From positions 3,038,001 through 3,102,000 of the forward strand of contig CBDBHH010000005.1 in NCBI GenBank assembly GCA_965205535.1: a stretch of 64,000 bases of DNA, written 5' to 3'. The translations under genes and the position numbers were made by a program. Source of the DNA: UBA8079 sp965205535. Lineage in GTDB: Bacteria > Pseudomonadota > Alphaproteobacteria > UBA6615. The notes beneath the pieces are model-generated. The model was given only the letters and a program-made list of their open reading frames with translations. It did not search any database and was not told the DNA's origin. Every line of letters starts with the position of its first letter. Position 1 is the first letter of the stretch. This document shows positions 1-7,110 of the stretch, in pieces.

Positions 1-415
1 CGCAGATTTCGACGAGACCTGTAACGCCTTCCGGGTGGCACGCAATGATTTGTATCGCCGCATGTCGGCCTGGGACGATGTTATCGAATTCTGGGGCGCG
101 ATCGACCCGCGCCAGCCCGAGACATTCAATCTCGTCGCGGCGTGCCTGGCCCACTTCCGCCACCGCCTTTTCAAGGCGCCGGTTTTGCAGCTCCCGATCG
201 GCGATCGCCTCGCACATCAACAGCACCTGCGCTTCGAGAACCAGCTCGTCCACGTTGGTCCAGGGGCGCTCGTTTTCGGGTGTCAGGGATTCCCACTCGG
301 CCAGCGCGACGGCACACAGCCTTCGCAGCTCGGGGTCCGCAAGGTTCTCCGAGGGCGAGAAATACTGATCTTCCGAGTCCGGGGACGGATCGGGTGATGT
401 GTCTTGCGATGACAT
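1..415 (-). CDS. Hypothetical protein, partial (C-terminus beyond left edge)
   Basis: An open frame on the minus strand starts at ATG 415 and runs without a stop through the left edge, giving at least 138 residues. The N-terminus is acidic and serine/proline/aspartate-rich (MSSQDTSPDPSPDSEDQYF). A helical stretch follows with many Glu, Leu and Arg residues (around residues 55-100, AQVLLMCEAIADRELQNRR), which could form a coiled coil. I do not recognise the family. Codon usage (GC-rich third positions) matches the surrounding chromosome, which supports it being real, whereas the plus-strand frames over the same bases look like shadows. No strong ribosome binding site precedes the start, so the exact start is uncertain. 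Confidence 0.6.
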   Translation of the reverse strand, partial: MSSQDTSPDPSPDSEDQYFSPSENLADPELRRLCAVALAEWESLTPENERPWTNVDELVLEAQVLLMCEAIADRELQNRRLEKAVAEVGQARRDEIECLGLARVDRAPEFDNIVPGRHAAIQIIACHPEGVTGLVEIC

Positions 416-509
416 CCGCTGCAACCGTTTCAGCTTCTGCCCGCGCGATTGCACCGGGCATGCTCACGGATGACAGACTAGCGGTATGCGGTTTCTGAAA
501 GGTTAGAGC

Positions 510-821
510 CTACGCGGCGAGCGCGAGGCGCCCCTTGTCCGTCAGGCGGCAGACCAACCAGTCGGGCTTGATCGGGTTGTCGAACCAGGGCTCGGCAAAG
601 CCCTGGCGGATGCAGGCGCGGACCGTGCGGTCGCTGAATTTCTGGCCGTCCCGGTCGAACAGGGGCAGCTTGCCGCCCGGTTGCTCGAGCCCGCGTGCCA
701 GCCAGGCGCGCTGAGGGCCGCTCAGGTTGCCGCGCGAAGTCGTCTTCCGGTCGCCGCGCGGGCGATGCGGCTGGAGTGCCACAACGTTGCTCTGGGCCGC
801 GAATTTCTTGCTGGCCGGCAT
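510..821 (-). CDS. Small hypothetical protein, 103 aa
   Basis: This reads as a basic 103-residue protein beginning MPASKKFAAQSNVVALQPHR and ending in a winged-helix-like stretch with FAEPWFDNPIKPDWLVCRL and LTDKGRLALAA; the LT..G ending is common in small winged-helix DNA-binding proteins. The frame is open further upstream to 959, but that would overlap the divergent cutA start at 922; ATG 821 is preceded by a purine-rich GGGGGA and is preferred. I cannot name a family. A DNA-binding role is only an inference from the C-terminal pattern. Divergent from cutA with about 100 bases between. Confidence 0.6.
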   Translation of the reverse strand: MPASKKFAAQSNVVALQPHRPRGDRKTTSRGNLSGPQRAWLARGLEQPGGKLPLFDRDGQKFSDRTVRACIRQGFAEPWFDNPIKPDWLVCRLTDKGRLALAA

Positions 822-921
822 GGGATCCCCCGTCGGTGCAGCCCGATCGTCCGGCTGCCGAAGCGCCGGATCGTAGTGTACAATGTCGCCCACGCCAAGA
901 GTCTCGCTATAAGGGGTTGAA

Positions 922-1278
922 ATGTCAGATAAAACTGGTTCTGACCCTGCCGCCAGCATGATCTACGTAACTTGCAGTTCGGTTAACGAAGCGCGCCAGA
1001 TCGGTGGCACGGTCGTGCGCGAGCGGCTGGCCGCATGCGCCAACATCATCGACGGCATGCAATCGATCTACTGGTGGGAAGGCGAGGTCGAGGAAGGAGC
1101 GGAGACGGTCCTGATCCTGAAGACGGCCGCCACGAACGTCGTCGCGCTCAGTGAACGCGTGCAGGCGCTGCACAGTTACGACGTGCCCTGTGTGGCCGAA
1201 ATCCCGCTCGGCGGCGGCAATGCCGACTATTTCGACTGGATCGTCGCGCAGAGCGGTACGGATACGTCGTCCGGATAG
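922..1278 (+). CDS. cutA: CutA family divalent-cation tolerance protein
   Basis: The 118-residue product matches the small trimeric CutA1 family along its length: an N-terminal strand with IYVTCSSVNEA, the conserved VRERLAACANI segment, SIYWWEGEVEE in the middle and the KT...V.ALHSYDVPC block near the end. CutA1 proteins are cytoplasmic, very stable trimers linked to copper and other divalent-metal tolerance in E. coli, although the biochemical function is not settled. The start ATG has AAGGGG five bases upstream. The first 12 residues precede the usual family start, so a shorter product from the Met at residue 13 is possible. It stands alone, divergent from a small hypothetical gene. Confidence 0.9.
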   Translation: MSDKTGSDPAASMIYVTCSSVNEARQIGGTVVRERLAACANIIDGMQSIYWWEGEVEEGAETVLILKTAATNVVALSERVQALHSYDVPCVAEIPLGGGNADYFDWIVAQSGTDTSSG

Positions 1279-1358
1279 CTGGCCCGTTGGCCGCTCCCGG
1301 CGCCTCTGCTATAACCGGGGCAAGCCATCACATTCACTGGATATGCGGGGAAAGACCC

Positions 1359-1850
1359 ATGAACGACAAGGTTTGGAAGATCTATCTGTCGGGTGAAATT
1401 CATTCCGACTGGCGCGAGCAGATCGAAAACGGCTGTGCAGATGCGGGCCTGCCGGTCACCTTCGCGGCCCCGATCACCGAGCATGACGATTCCGACGATT
1501 GCGGCGTGGCCGTCTTCGGCTCCGAGCCGGACAAGTTCTGGCACGACCACAAGGGCGCGCTCCTCAACTCCGTGCGCACCTCGACCCTGATCGAGCAGGC
1601 CGACGTGGTCGTCGTGCGCTTCGGCGAGAAATACAAGCAGTGGAACGCGGCCTTCGATGCCGGCTACGCGGCAGCCCTGGGCAAGCCGATCATCACGCTC
1701 CACCCGCCCGAGCATGACCATGCGCTGAAGGAAGTGGACGCCGCCGCCAAGGGCGTGGCCCGCGAGCCCTTCCAGGTGGTCCAGGCGCTTGCCTATGCCA
1801 TCAACGGCGGCATGCCCGGCCAGTGGTACAAGGCCGAGGCCGCCGAGTAG
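1359..1850 (+). CDS. YtoQ family protein
   Basis: A 163-residue protein with the YtoQ family pattern: KVWKIYLSGEIHSDWREQI at the start, then FAAPITEHDDSDDCG, a central WHDHKGALLNSVRT block and a Rossmann-like C-terminal half with DVVVVRFGEKYKQWNAAFDA and GKPIITLHP. The fold resembles nucleoside 2-deoxyribosyltransferase-like proteins (established family relation; the function of YtoQ itself is unknown). ATG 1359 is the natural family start; the longer frame from 1287 adds unrelated residues. The gene is convergent with metY, and the two share a bidirectional terminator. Confidence 0.85.
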   Translation: MNDKVWKIYLSGEIHSDWREQIENGCADAGLPVTFAAPITEHDDSDDCGVAVFGSEPDKFWHDHKGALLNSVRTSTLIEQADVVVVRFGEKYKQWNAAFDAGYAAALGKPIITLHPPEHDHALKEVDAAAKGVAREPFQVVQALAYAINGGMPGQWYKAEAAE

Positions 1851-1880
1851 GTTTTCCGACCTACAGCTAACAATTCAAAA

Positions 1881-1912
1881 AAAACCGCGTCACTTTCGAG
1901 TGGCGCGGTTTT
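1881..1912. terminator. Bidirectional rho-independent terminator
   Basis: AAAACCGCGTCACT (1881-1894) and AGTGGCGCGGTTTT (1899-1912) form a 14-bp stem with one G-U pair and a TTCG tetraloop. A-rich bases on the left and a T tract on the right make it work for both ytoQ (rightward) and metY (leftward), which converge here. Confidence 0.9.
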
Positions 1913-1930
1913 CGTTGCCGGGAGCGACTT

Positions 1931-3247
1931 TTACTCCGCCGCCTTCGCCTGGGCGTAGCTGAGCGCCTGGTCGAGGTCGGCGATGATGTCGTCGACCGTT
2001 TCCAGACCTATTGAAAGTCGGACCACATCCGGGCCCGCGCCCGAGGCGATTTGCTGTTCCTCGGTGAGCTGGCGGTGGGTGGTCGAGGCCGGGTGGATGA
2101 TCAGGGATCGCGTGTCGCCCAGGTTGGCGAGATGCGAGAGCAGTTCGACGCTCTCCACGGCGCGCACGCCGGCCTCGTAGCCGCCCTTCAGACCGAAGGT
2201 GAAGACCGAGCCCGGGCCCTTGGGCAGGTATTTCTTGGCGAGCTCGTGATAGGGGCTCGATTTTAGCCCCGCATACGACACCCAGGCCACGGCCGGGTGG
2301 CCCTCCAGGAATTCCGCGACCGCCTGGGCGTTTTGAAGGTGCCGGTCCATGCGCACGGGCAGGCTCTCGATACCGGTCAGGATGTTAAAGGCGTTCTGGG
2401 GTGCCAGCGTGGGCCCCAGGTCACGCAGCGCCACGGCCTTGGCCTTGGTCGAGAAGCCGAAGTCGCCGAAGGTTTCGTAGAAGGTGAGGCCGTGATAGGC
2501 CGGGTCGGGCTCGGTCATCGACGGGAACTTGTCGTTCTGGGCCCAGTCGAACTGCCCACTCTCGACCACCACGCCACCCATGGACGTGCCGTGGCCGCCG
2601 AGGAACTTGGTCATCGAGTGGATGGAGATATCCGCGCCCCATTCGAACGGCCGGCACAGATAGGGCGTGGCCATTGTGTTGTCGACGATCAGCGGGATGC
2701 CGGCCTCTTTCGCGATCTCGGCGATGGGCTCCAGGTCGACGATGATGCCGCCGGGGTTGGCCAGCACCTCGAGGAAGATCGCCTTGGTCTTCTCGTCGAT
2801 GGCGTTGCGGAAATTCTCCGGGTCCGCCGGGTCGACGAAATTCACATGCCAGTCGAACTTCTTGAAGGTGTGCGCGAACTGCGTGACCGAGCCGCCGTAG
2901 AGGTTGCGTGAGGCGACGAAATTGTCGCCCGGGTTCATCAGCACGAACATCGCCAGCATCTGGGCGGCATGCCCGCTGGCACAGGCGACAGCACCCCTGC
3001 CGTCTTCCAGTGCCGCGACTTTTTCTTCGAGCGCGGAGACCGTCGGGTTGGTCAGGCGTGAATAGATGTAGCCGAAGGTCTGCAGGTTGAAGAGCGAGGC
3101 CGCGTGGTCGGCGTCGTCGAACACGTAGGCGGTCGTCTGGTAGATTGGCACATTGCGCGCGCCGGTCTTCTCGTCTGGTGACGCACCGGCGTGGATGGCC
3201 AGGGTCTCGAAGCCGGGCGGGCGGGGGTCGTTGGTGTTGTCGGTCAT
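1931..3247 (-). CDS. metY: O-acetylhomoserine aminocarboxypropyltransferase (MetY-type)
   Basis: This 438-residue enzyme belongs to the PLP-dependent Cys/Met metabolism family. It would make homocysteine (or methionine) from O-acetylhomoserine and sulfide or methanethiol in the cytoplasm. The PLP lysine is K214 in SIHSMTKFLGGHG; VDNTMATPYL and the N-terminal FETLAIHAG and YSRLTNPT motifs are all present. The length is typical of the MetY branch (longer than MetB/MetZ). It is the last gene of a leftward run with two CoA-binding proteins and an enoyl-CoA hydratase-like gene, separated from them by 125 bases containing a palindromic repeat pair. A homoserine dehydrogenase at 20.3 kb supplies the same pathway. 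Confidence 0.92.
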   Translation of the reverse strand: MTDNTNDPRPPGFETLAIHAGASPDEKTGARNVPIYQTTAYVFDDADHAASLFNLQTFGYIYSRLTNPTVSALEEKVAALEDGRGAVACASGHAAQMLAMFVLMNPGDNFVASRNLYGGSVTQFAHTFKKFDWHVNFVDPADPENFRNAIDEKTKAIFLEVLANPGGIIVDLEPIAEIAKEAGIPLIVDNTMATPYLCRPFEWGADISIHSMTKFLGGHGTSMGGVVVESGQFDWAQNDKFPSMTEPDPAYHGLTFYETFGDFGFSTKAKAVALRDLGPTLAPQNAFNILTGIESLPVRMDRHLQNAQAVAEFLEGHPAVAWVSYAGLKSSPYHELAKKYLPKGPGSVFTFGLKGGYEAGVRAVESVELLSHLANLGDTRSLIIHPASTTHRQLTEEQQIASGAGPDVVRLSIGLETVDDIIADLDQALSYAQAKAAE

Positions 3248-3265
3248 TCGTTTCGTCCTTCCAGG

Positions 3266-3361
3266 CTCATGCTTCGAGACGCTCGCTTGGCTCGCTCCTC
3301 AGCATGAGGTGGCTTTCTGTCCTCACCCTGAGGAGCGATCGGAGATCGCGTCTCGAAGGGC
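3266..3361. repeat. Pair of palindromic intergenic repeats
   Basis: Two related palindromic units lie in opposite orientation between metY and the upstream CoA-binding gene. Unit 1 (3266-3308) begins CTCATGCT and ends AGCATGAG, with a GCTCGC-rich inner palindrome; unit 2 (3321-3361) begins CCTCACCCTGAGGAGCGA and ends GTCTCGAAGGGC. Both carry the CTTCGAGACG / CGTCTCGAAG and GAGCGA cores typical of dispersed repeats in alphaproteobacterial intergenic regions. The pair can fold into a large hairpin that may separate expression of metY from the genes upstream. Confidence 0.75.
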
Positions 3362-3372
3362 ATTGTTCCGCC

Positions 3373-3861
3373 CTAGGCCCTGATCTGTCGCGAGCGCCGC
3401 GAGGTGATGACCTTGGTGTTGATGCCGCTCCAGCCGAGTTCACCGGACAGGCGGGCGAACTCGATCTTCGGGCAGCGGTCCATGATCACCGTCAGGCCGG
3501 CATCCTCGGCCTTCTTCGCCGCCTCGTCGTGACGCACGGTCAGTTGCATCCAGATGACCTTCGCGCCGACCTCGATGGCTTCATCCACCACCGGCGGCAC
3601 CCGCTCGGAGCGCTGGAAGATATCCACCATGTCGATTGGCACGTTGATGTCCTTGAGGCTCGCGACCACTTCTTCGCCGAGCAGGGTCTCGCCTGCCGCG
3701 CGGGGGTTCACGGGGATCACCCGGAAGCCCTTGTCTTGCATGTATTTCATGGCGAAGTAGCTGGGCCGGTTCCAGTTGGTGCTGGCGCCGACCATGGCGA
3801 CGGTGTCCACATCGCGCAGGATGCGGCGGATCTGCCAGTCCGGGTAATAAAGCTCGCTCAT
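3373..3861 (-). CDS. CoA-binding domain protein (first of two tandem paralogues)
   Basis: A 162-residue single-domain protein of the CoA-binding (YccU-like) family. It has a Rossmann-type start VAMVGASTNWNRPSYFAMKY, then FRVIPVNPRA, the VDMVDIFQRSERVPPVVDEA block and IWMQLTVRHDEAAKKAEDAG, ending with VIMDRCPKIEF. The family resembles the CoA-binding subunit domain of succinyl-CoA synthetase, but without the catalytic histidine domain, so a sensing or CoA-carrier role is more likely than ligase activity. It lies 8 bases downstream of its paralogue in the same transcript. The last 25 residues (TSRRSRQIRA) are an extra basic tail. Confidence 0.85.
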   Translation of the reverse strand: MSELYYPDWQIRRILRDVDTVAMVGASTNWNRPSYFAMKYMQDKGFRVIPVNPRAAGETLLGEEVVASLKDINVPIDMVDIFQRSERVPPVVDEAIEVGAKVIWMQLTVRHDEAAKKAEDAGLTVIMDRCPKIEFARLSGELGWSGINTKVITSRRSRQIRA

Positions 3862-3869
3862 GATAGTTC

Positions 3870-4301
3870 CTAAGCCGTCGCTTGCAGGCGCGGCAGTTCG
3901 ATGGCGGGGCAGCGGTCCATGATCACGGTAGCACCGGCGGCCTCTGCCTTGGCCGCGGCTTCCTCGTTGATCACCTTCAGCTGCATCCAGATATACGGCG
4001 CGCCCATCTCGATCGCCTCGTCGACGACGGGCGCGACTTTCCAGGGCAGGCGAAAGATATCGACCATATCGACCTTCTCGGGCAGGTCCAGCAGAGACCC
4101 ATAGACCTTCTCGCCGTGGATTTCCTGGCCCAGCGCGTCCGGGTTTACCGGGTAGACCTTGTAGCCTTCATTCTGCAGATAGCGCATGACGCGCCAGCTG
4201 GCCCGGGTCTCGCCGCGGGGACTGGCGCCGACCAGTCCGACGGTTTTGACATCATCGAACAACGTGCGCAGCAATTCGTCGGTGTAGGAGAGTTCAGTCA
4301 T
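3870..4301 (-). CDS. CoA-binding domain protein (second tandem paralogue)
   Basis: A 143-residue protein clearly related to its downstream neighbour: VGLVGASPRGETRASWRVMRY, YKVYPVNPDA, KVDMVDIFRLPWKVAPVVDEA, IWMQLKVINEEAAAKAEAAG and VIMDRCPAIEL line up motif by motif. It lacks the basic tail. The three-base spacing to the enoyl-CoA hydratase-like gene upstream and eight bases to the gene downstream indicate one transcript. The duplication may have produced a heteromeric pair. The function is unknown beyond predicted CoA binding. Confidence 0.85.
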   Translation of the reverse strand: MTELSYTDELLRTLFDDVKTVGLVGASPRGETRASWRVMRYLQNEGYKVYPVNPDALGQEIHGEKVYGSLLDLPEKVDMVDIFRLPWKVAPVVDEAIEMGAPYIWMQLKVINEEAAAKAEAAGATVIMDRCPAIELPRLQATA

Positions 4302-4304
4302 ATT

Positions 4305-5147
4305 TCAGTCTTCCTCACTACGCGGACCCTGGTCCCATTCCGGATCGCGTTTCTCGATGAAGGCATCGATGCCCTCTGCGGCGTCCCGGTCCATCATGTT
4401 GCGGGCCATCTCGTCGCCCGCAAACGCATAGGCATCCGTGATCGGCATCTCGAGCTGGCGGTAAAATGCCTGTTTGCCAAGTGCCAGCGCGTGGGCGCTC
4501 TTGCGCGCGAGCTTGGCGGCCAGCACCGCGACCTGCTCGTCGAGCAATCCCTCGGGAACGGCCCGGTTGATCAGGCCGATCTCGGCCGCGCGCGGGGCTT
4601 CGAGGAAGTCTCCGGTCAGTAACAGGTCCATCGCGTGCTTGCGGGGCAGGGCGCGGCCCACCGCCACACCGGGGGTGGAGCAGAACAGCCCGACATTGAT
4701 GCCGGATGTCGCGAGACGTGACGTGTCGGCGGCGATCGCCAGATCGCAGGTCGCGACCAGCTGGCAGCCCGCCGCCGTGGCCAGCCCGCGCACCTTGGCG
4801 ATGACCGGCTGGGGCAGGCGCAGCACCGACTGCATCATGGTCGAGCAGGTCGCAAAAAGTTCCTGCTGGTATTCGAGGCTGTAGTTGGCGCGCATCTGCT
4901 TGAGATTGTGGCCTGCGCAGAAGGCCCGCCCGGCGCCGGCAAGCACCACCACGCGCACGCGTCGGTTCGCGGCGATGTCGTCGAGTTCATGCTGAAGGGC
5001 CGCGAGCATGCCTTCGGACAACGCGTTGAGTTCGTCGGGCCGGTTCAGGGTCAGGCTGGTGACCCCTTCCGCGCCGTCATTGTCGGTGCGAATGACGAAG
5101 GGGGCTGTGTCCGTGGCCTGTTTTTCGATCGTTTGGCTGTCGCTCAT
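4305..5147 (-). CDS. Enoyl-CoA hydratase/isomerase family protein (ECHDC3-like)
   Basis: A 280-residue crotonase-fold protein. It has the oxyanion-hole segments FCAGHNLKQM and GLATAAGCQLVATCDLAIA, and a C-terminal RDAAEGIDAFIEKRDPEW typical of the superfamily. Instead of the usual second catalytic glutamate region it has NVGLFCSTPGVAVGRALP, the pattern of the ECHDC3 branch, so classic hydratase activity is uncertain. The first gene of the leftward run; two CoA-binding proteins follow directly, which suggests a shared acyl-CoA-related role. Confidence 0.85.
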   Translation of the reverse strand: MSDSQTIEKQATDTAPFVIRTDNDGAEGVTSLTLNRPDELNALSEGMLAALQHELDDIAANRRVRVVVLAGAGRAFCAGHNLKQMRANYSLEYQQELFATCSTMMQSVLRLPQPVIAKVRGLATAAGCQLVATCDLAIAADTSRLATSGINVGLFCSTPGVAVGRALPRKHAMDLLLTGDFLEAPRAAEIGLINRAVPEGLLDEQVAVLAAKLARKSAHALALGKQAFYRQLEMPITDAYAFAGDEMARNMMDRDAAEGIDAFIEKRDPEWDQGPRSEED

Positions 5148-5299
5148 GGCGGGTCCGTTGCGTGTTGTGTGCGAAACATGGGCCGGTTCGTAATTGAAGG
5201 CAATGTGCCTCCCGGCCCGGGTTTGTTCAAGAGTTTGTCGGGTGATAGGTATTATAGTACCGTTCTTGTAACCCTATGCAGAAAAACACATAAATCGGT

Positions 5300-5328
5300 T
5301 TGACATCCATAATCGCGTGCCATAGAAC
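5300..5328 (+). promoter_or_regulatory. Sigma-70-type promoter for rplM-rpsI
   Basis: TTGACA at 5300-5305 and TAGAAC at 5323-5328 are separated by exactly 17 bases. They lie about 110 bases upstream of the rplM start, the only obvious consensus-like promoter in the divergent gap. Confidence 0.6.
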
Positions 5329-5334
5329 CCTGAC

Positions 5335-5369
5335 GCCGCTGCCCGAACCATTGTGGTTCCGGTGGCGGC
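5335..5369 (+). promoter_or_regulatory. Imperfect hairpin in the rplM leader
   Basis: GCCGCTGCCCGAACCA (5335-5350) can pair with TGGTTCCGGTGGCGGC (5354-5369) through a TTG loop, with two G-U pairs and one mismatch. It would lie at the very 5' end of the rplM transcript predicted from the upstream promoter. A ribosomal-protein autoregulatory leader is possible, but I know of no matching family. Confidence 0.35.
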
Positions 5370-5438
5370 ATCTCGTTCGCGGCAAAATACTCGCCGAAGC
5401 GCGCGAGACAGAAATATCAGGAGAAGGTGGCCAGCGCC

Positions 5439-5909
5439 ATGAAGACATATTCAGCGAAACCCAGCGAGGTTGAAGCCAAGTGGTGGATCATCGATGCCGA
5501 AGGCGTCGTGCTCGGCCGCATGGCGTCGATCATCGCGATGCGGCTGCGCGGCAAGCATAAGCCGATGTATACGCCCAATATCGATTGTGGCGACCATGTC
5601 GTCGTGATCAATGCCGACAAGGTGCGGTTGACCGGCAACAAGCGCGAAGACAAGACCTATTACTGGCACACGGGCTATCCGGGCGGCATCAAGGCGCGCA
5701 CGGCCGAGAAGTATCTCGACAGCCCGCAATCCGATGTGGTCGTCCGCAAGGCGATCGAACGGATGCTGCCGAAGACCAAGATGGGTCGTGAGCAATATCG
5801 CAAGCTCAAGGTTTACGCCGGGGCCGAACACCCGCATGAGGCTCAGCAGCCCGAGGTGCTCGATCTCGCTTCCATGAACGACAAAAACAAGAGGGGTGGC
5901 GCGGCATGA
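5439..5909 (+). CDS. rplM: 50S ribosomal protein L13
   Basis: The 156-residue product has the L13 signature throughout: KWWIIDAEGVVLGRMAS, RGKHKPMYTPNIDCGDHVVV, NADKVRLTGNKREDKTYYW, HTGYPGG and KLKVYAGAEHPHEAQQP. L13 is an early assembly protein of the large subunit that binds 23S rRNA. The frame is open from a GTG at 5427, but ATG 5439 fits the family start and is about 11 bases from GAGAAGG. The stop overlaps the rpsI start by four bases (ATGA), so the two are translationally coupled, the near-universal arrangement for these genes. Confidence 0.97.
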   Translation: MKTYSAKPSEVEAKWWIIDAEGVVLGRMASIIAMRLRGKHKPMYTPNIDCGDHVVVINADKVRLTGNKREDKTYYWHTGYPGGIKARTAEKYLDSPQSDVVVRKAIERMLPKTKMGREQYRKLKVYAGAEHPHEAQQPEVLDLASMNDKNKRGGAA

Positions 5910-6412
5910 CCGACGAAACCCAGAACACCGAAGAAACCGCCGCGGGCGATTCCACTATCGCAGCTGCTGCAGCAGCGCTCGCCGAGGCAACGGGCCAGAT
6001 CCAGGCCGAACCCCAGATCGACGAACATGGCCGCACCTATGCGACCGGCAAGCGTAAGGATGCGGTTGCCCGCGTCTGGATCAAGCCGGGCTCGGGTCAG
6101 CTCACGGTCAATGGCCGCACGGGCGAGGTGTATTTCGCGCGCCCCGTGCTGCGGATGGTTCTGTCCCAGCCGTTCCAGGTCACCGACCGGCTCGGCCAGT
6201 ACGACATCGTCTGCACGGTCACCGGCGGCGGGCTTTCGGGCCAGGCCGGCGCGGTGCGCCACGGTATTTCCAAGGCGCTGATGCTGCGCGAGCCGGAACT
6301 GCGGCCGATCCTCAAGAAGGTCGGCATGCTCACCCGTGACAGCCGCGTGGTCGAGCGTAAGAAATACGGCCGCGCCAAGGCCCGCCGGAGATTCCAGTTC
6401 TCGAAGCGATAA
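5906..6412 (+). CDS. rpsI: 30S ribosomal protein S9
   Basis: A 168-residue S9 with an alphaproteobacterial acidic/alanine-rich N-terminal extension (about 40 residues), then YATGKRKDAVARVWIKPGSG, NGRTGEVYF, TGGGLSGQAGAVRHGISKAL and the basic tail KKYGRAKARRRFQFSKR. S9 contacts P-site tRNA through that tail. The last codons sit in the attachment site of an inserted element: the present end reads CGA TAA, while the displaced original end at 9335-9340 reads CGC TAG, so both encode Arg then stop and the protein is unchanged. Confidence 0.97.
   Translation: MTDETQNTEETAAGDSTIAAAAAALAEATGQIQAEPQIDEHGRTYATGKRKDAVARVWIKPGSGQLTVNGRTGEVYFARPVLRMVLSQPFQVTDRLGQYDIVCTVTGGGLSGQAGAVRHGISKALMLREPELRPILKKVGMLTRDSRVVERKKYGRAKARRRFQFSKR
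6395..6408 (+). repeat. Left attachment-site core (attL)
   Basis: CAGTTCTCGAAGCG, the last sense codons of rpsI, identical to 9323-9336. The bases on either side differ between the copies (C before and A after here; A before and C after at the right copy). Confidence 0.85.
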
Positions 6413-6442
6413 TAGTAGAAATGCATATTATATAATGAAATC

Positions 6443-6469
6443 AAGGGGTTGGATGTTTTCCAACCCCTT
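6443..6469 (+). terminator. Element-supplied terminator downstream of rpsI
   Basis: AAGGGGTTGGA (6443-6453) pairs perfectly with TCCAACCCCTT (6459-6469) through a five-base loop and is followed by TTTCTTT. It sits about 30 bases after the rpsI stop, inside the inserted element, and takes over from the original terminator now at 9404. Confidence 0.9.
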
Positions 6470-6476
6470 TTTCTTT

Positions 6477-6494
6477 GAGGCGCATTTGAGGCGC
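6477..6494 (+). repeat. Left-end tandem GAGGCGC repeat
   Basis: GAGGCGC-ATTT-GAGGCGC, two 7-base units with an 11-base period. A related pair (AAGGCGC-AAAT-GAGGCAC) lies in the same orientation near the right end at 9251-9268. The placement at both ends suggests arm-type recombinase-binding sites. Confidence 0.5.
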
Positions 6495-6560
6495 ACTCAC
6501 CTAAACCTGCGGGTTTCCCAAAACTAAAACTTGTCGTAAAGACGCATAAGAGACACAATC

Positions 6561-6595
6561 GGTTTCCAGTTCTCATAACTGGAAACCAGTTCTCA
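6561..6595. repeat. Inverted repeat with att-like CCAGTTCTC copies
   Basis: GGTTTCCAGTT (6561-6571) and AACTGGAAACC (6577-6587) are a perfect 11-base inverted repeat with a five-base loop. CCAGTTCTC, the first nine bases of the left att core plus its preceding C, recurs at 6566-6574 and 6586-6594. No gene is visible in 6413-6665 apart from these structures and the terminator. Confidence 0.6.
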
Positions 6596-6665
6596 AAGAG
6601 GTGCGGTGAATGTCGGCAACATACAGAGACAGACACGATAGTAAAATCTACGGGAGTTTGGTTGA

Positions 6666-7025
6666 TTATCTTTCGTAGGAAAGACGCACCAGCAGACGGT
6701 TCTCAAGGGTGAGATCGGCAACGCATTCCTTTAATGCCAGCGACTCCGAGCGCAGATCCTTCACTTCGGGCGGCGTAGCCTGCCGTGCCGTGTCACCAGA
6801 TAACCGGCGCTTGCCAGCTTCGAGAAATTCCTTGGACCAGCTATAATACAGGCTCTCGGCAATCCCCTCGCGGCGGCACAGCACCGAGATGCTTTCCTCG
6901 CCACGCAGGCCCGCCAAGACGATGCGGATTTTCTCTTCAGCTGAATAGGTTTGCCGCGTCTTGCGGCGGATGTTCTTAACCACCTTGCCGGCGGCGTCTT
7001 TCGATGTCTGGGGCTTCTTCGTCAT
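6666..7025 (-). pseudogene. IS3-family transposase OrfA, 3'-truncated
   Basis: The 119-residue product is an IS3/IS911-type OrfA: a basic start (MTKKPQTSKDAAGKVVKNIR), the helix-turn-helix core RQTYSAEEKIRIVLAGLRGEE, LCRREGIAESLYYSWSKEFL, then the leucine-zipper start with LKECVADLTLENRLL. The family normally continues with KKSM and a frameshift into OrfB; here the sequence changes after LENRLL to VRLSYER and stops, and no OrfB is present. Its GC-rich composition contrasts with the surrounding element. A fragment without transposition capacity. Confidence 0.85.
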
Positions 7026-7110
7026 CTCGATCTCCTAATCGATAAGATGAACCAGAAATCCTCCGTTATTCAAATCCTCAATTCTGTCCCACGGGTGCTG
7101 ACGTCAGACA
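6686..7110 (-). mobile_element. IS3-family remnant inside the rpsI element
   Basis: The upstream end on the minus strand is probably at 7110, where the sequence starts TGTCTGACGTCAGCACCC, with the 5'-TG expected of IS3 ends. The other end is lost at about 6686, within orfA. It interrupts the leftward small-ORF set of the host element. The boundaries are estimates from composition and coding disruption. Confidence 0.6.
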
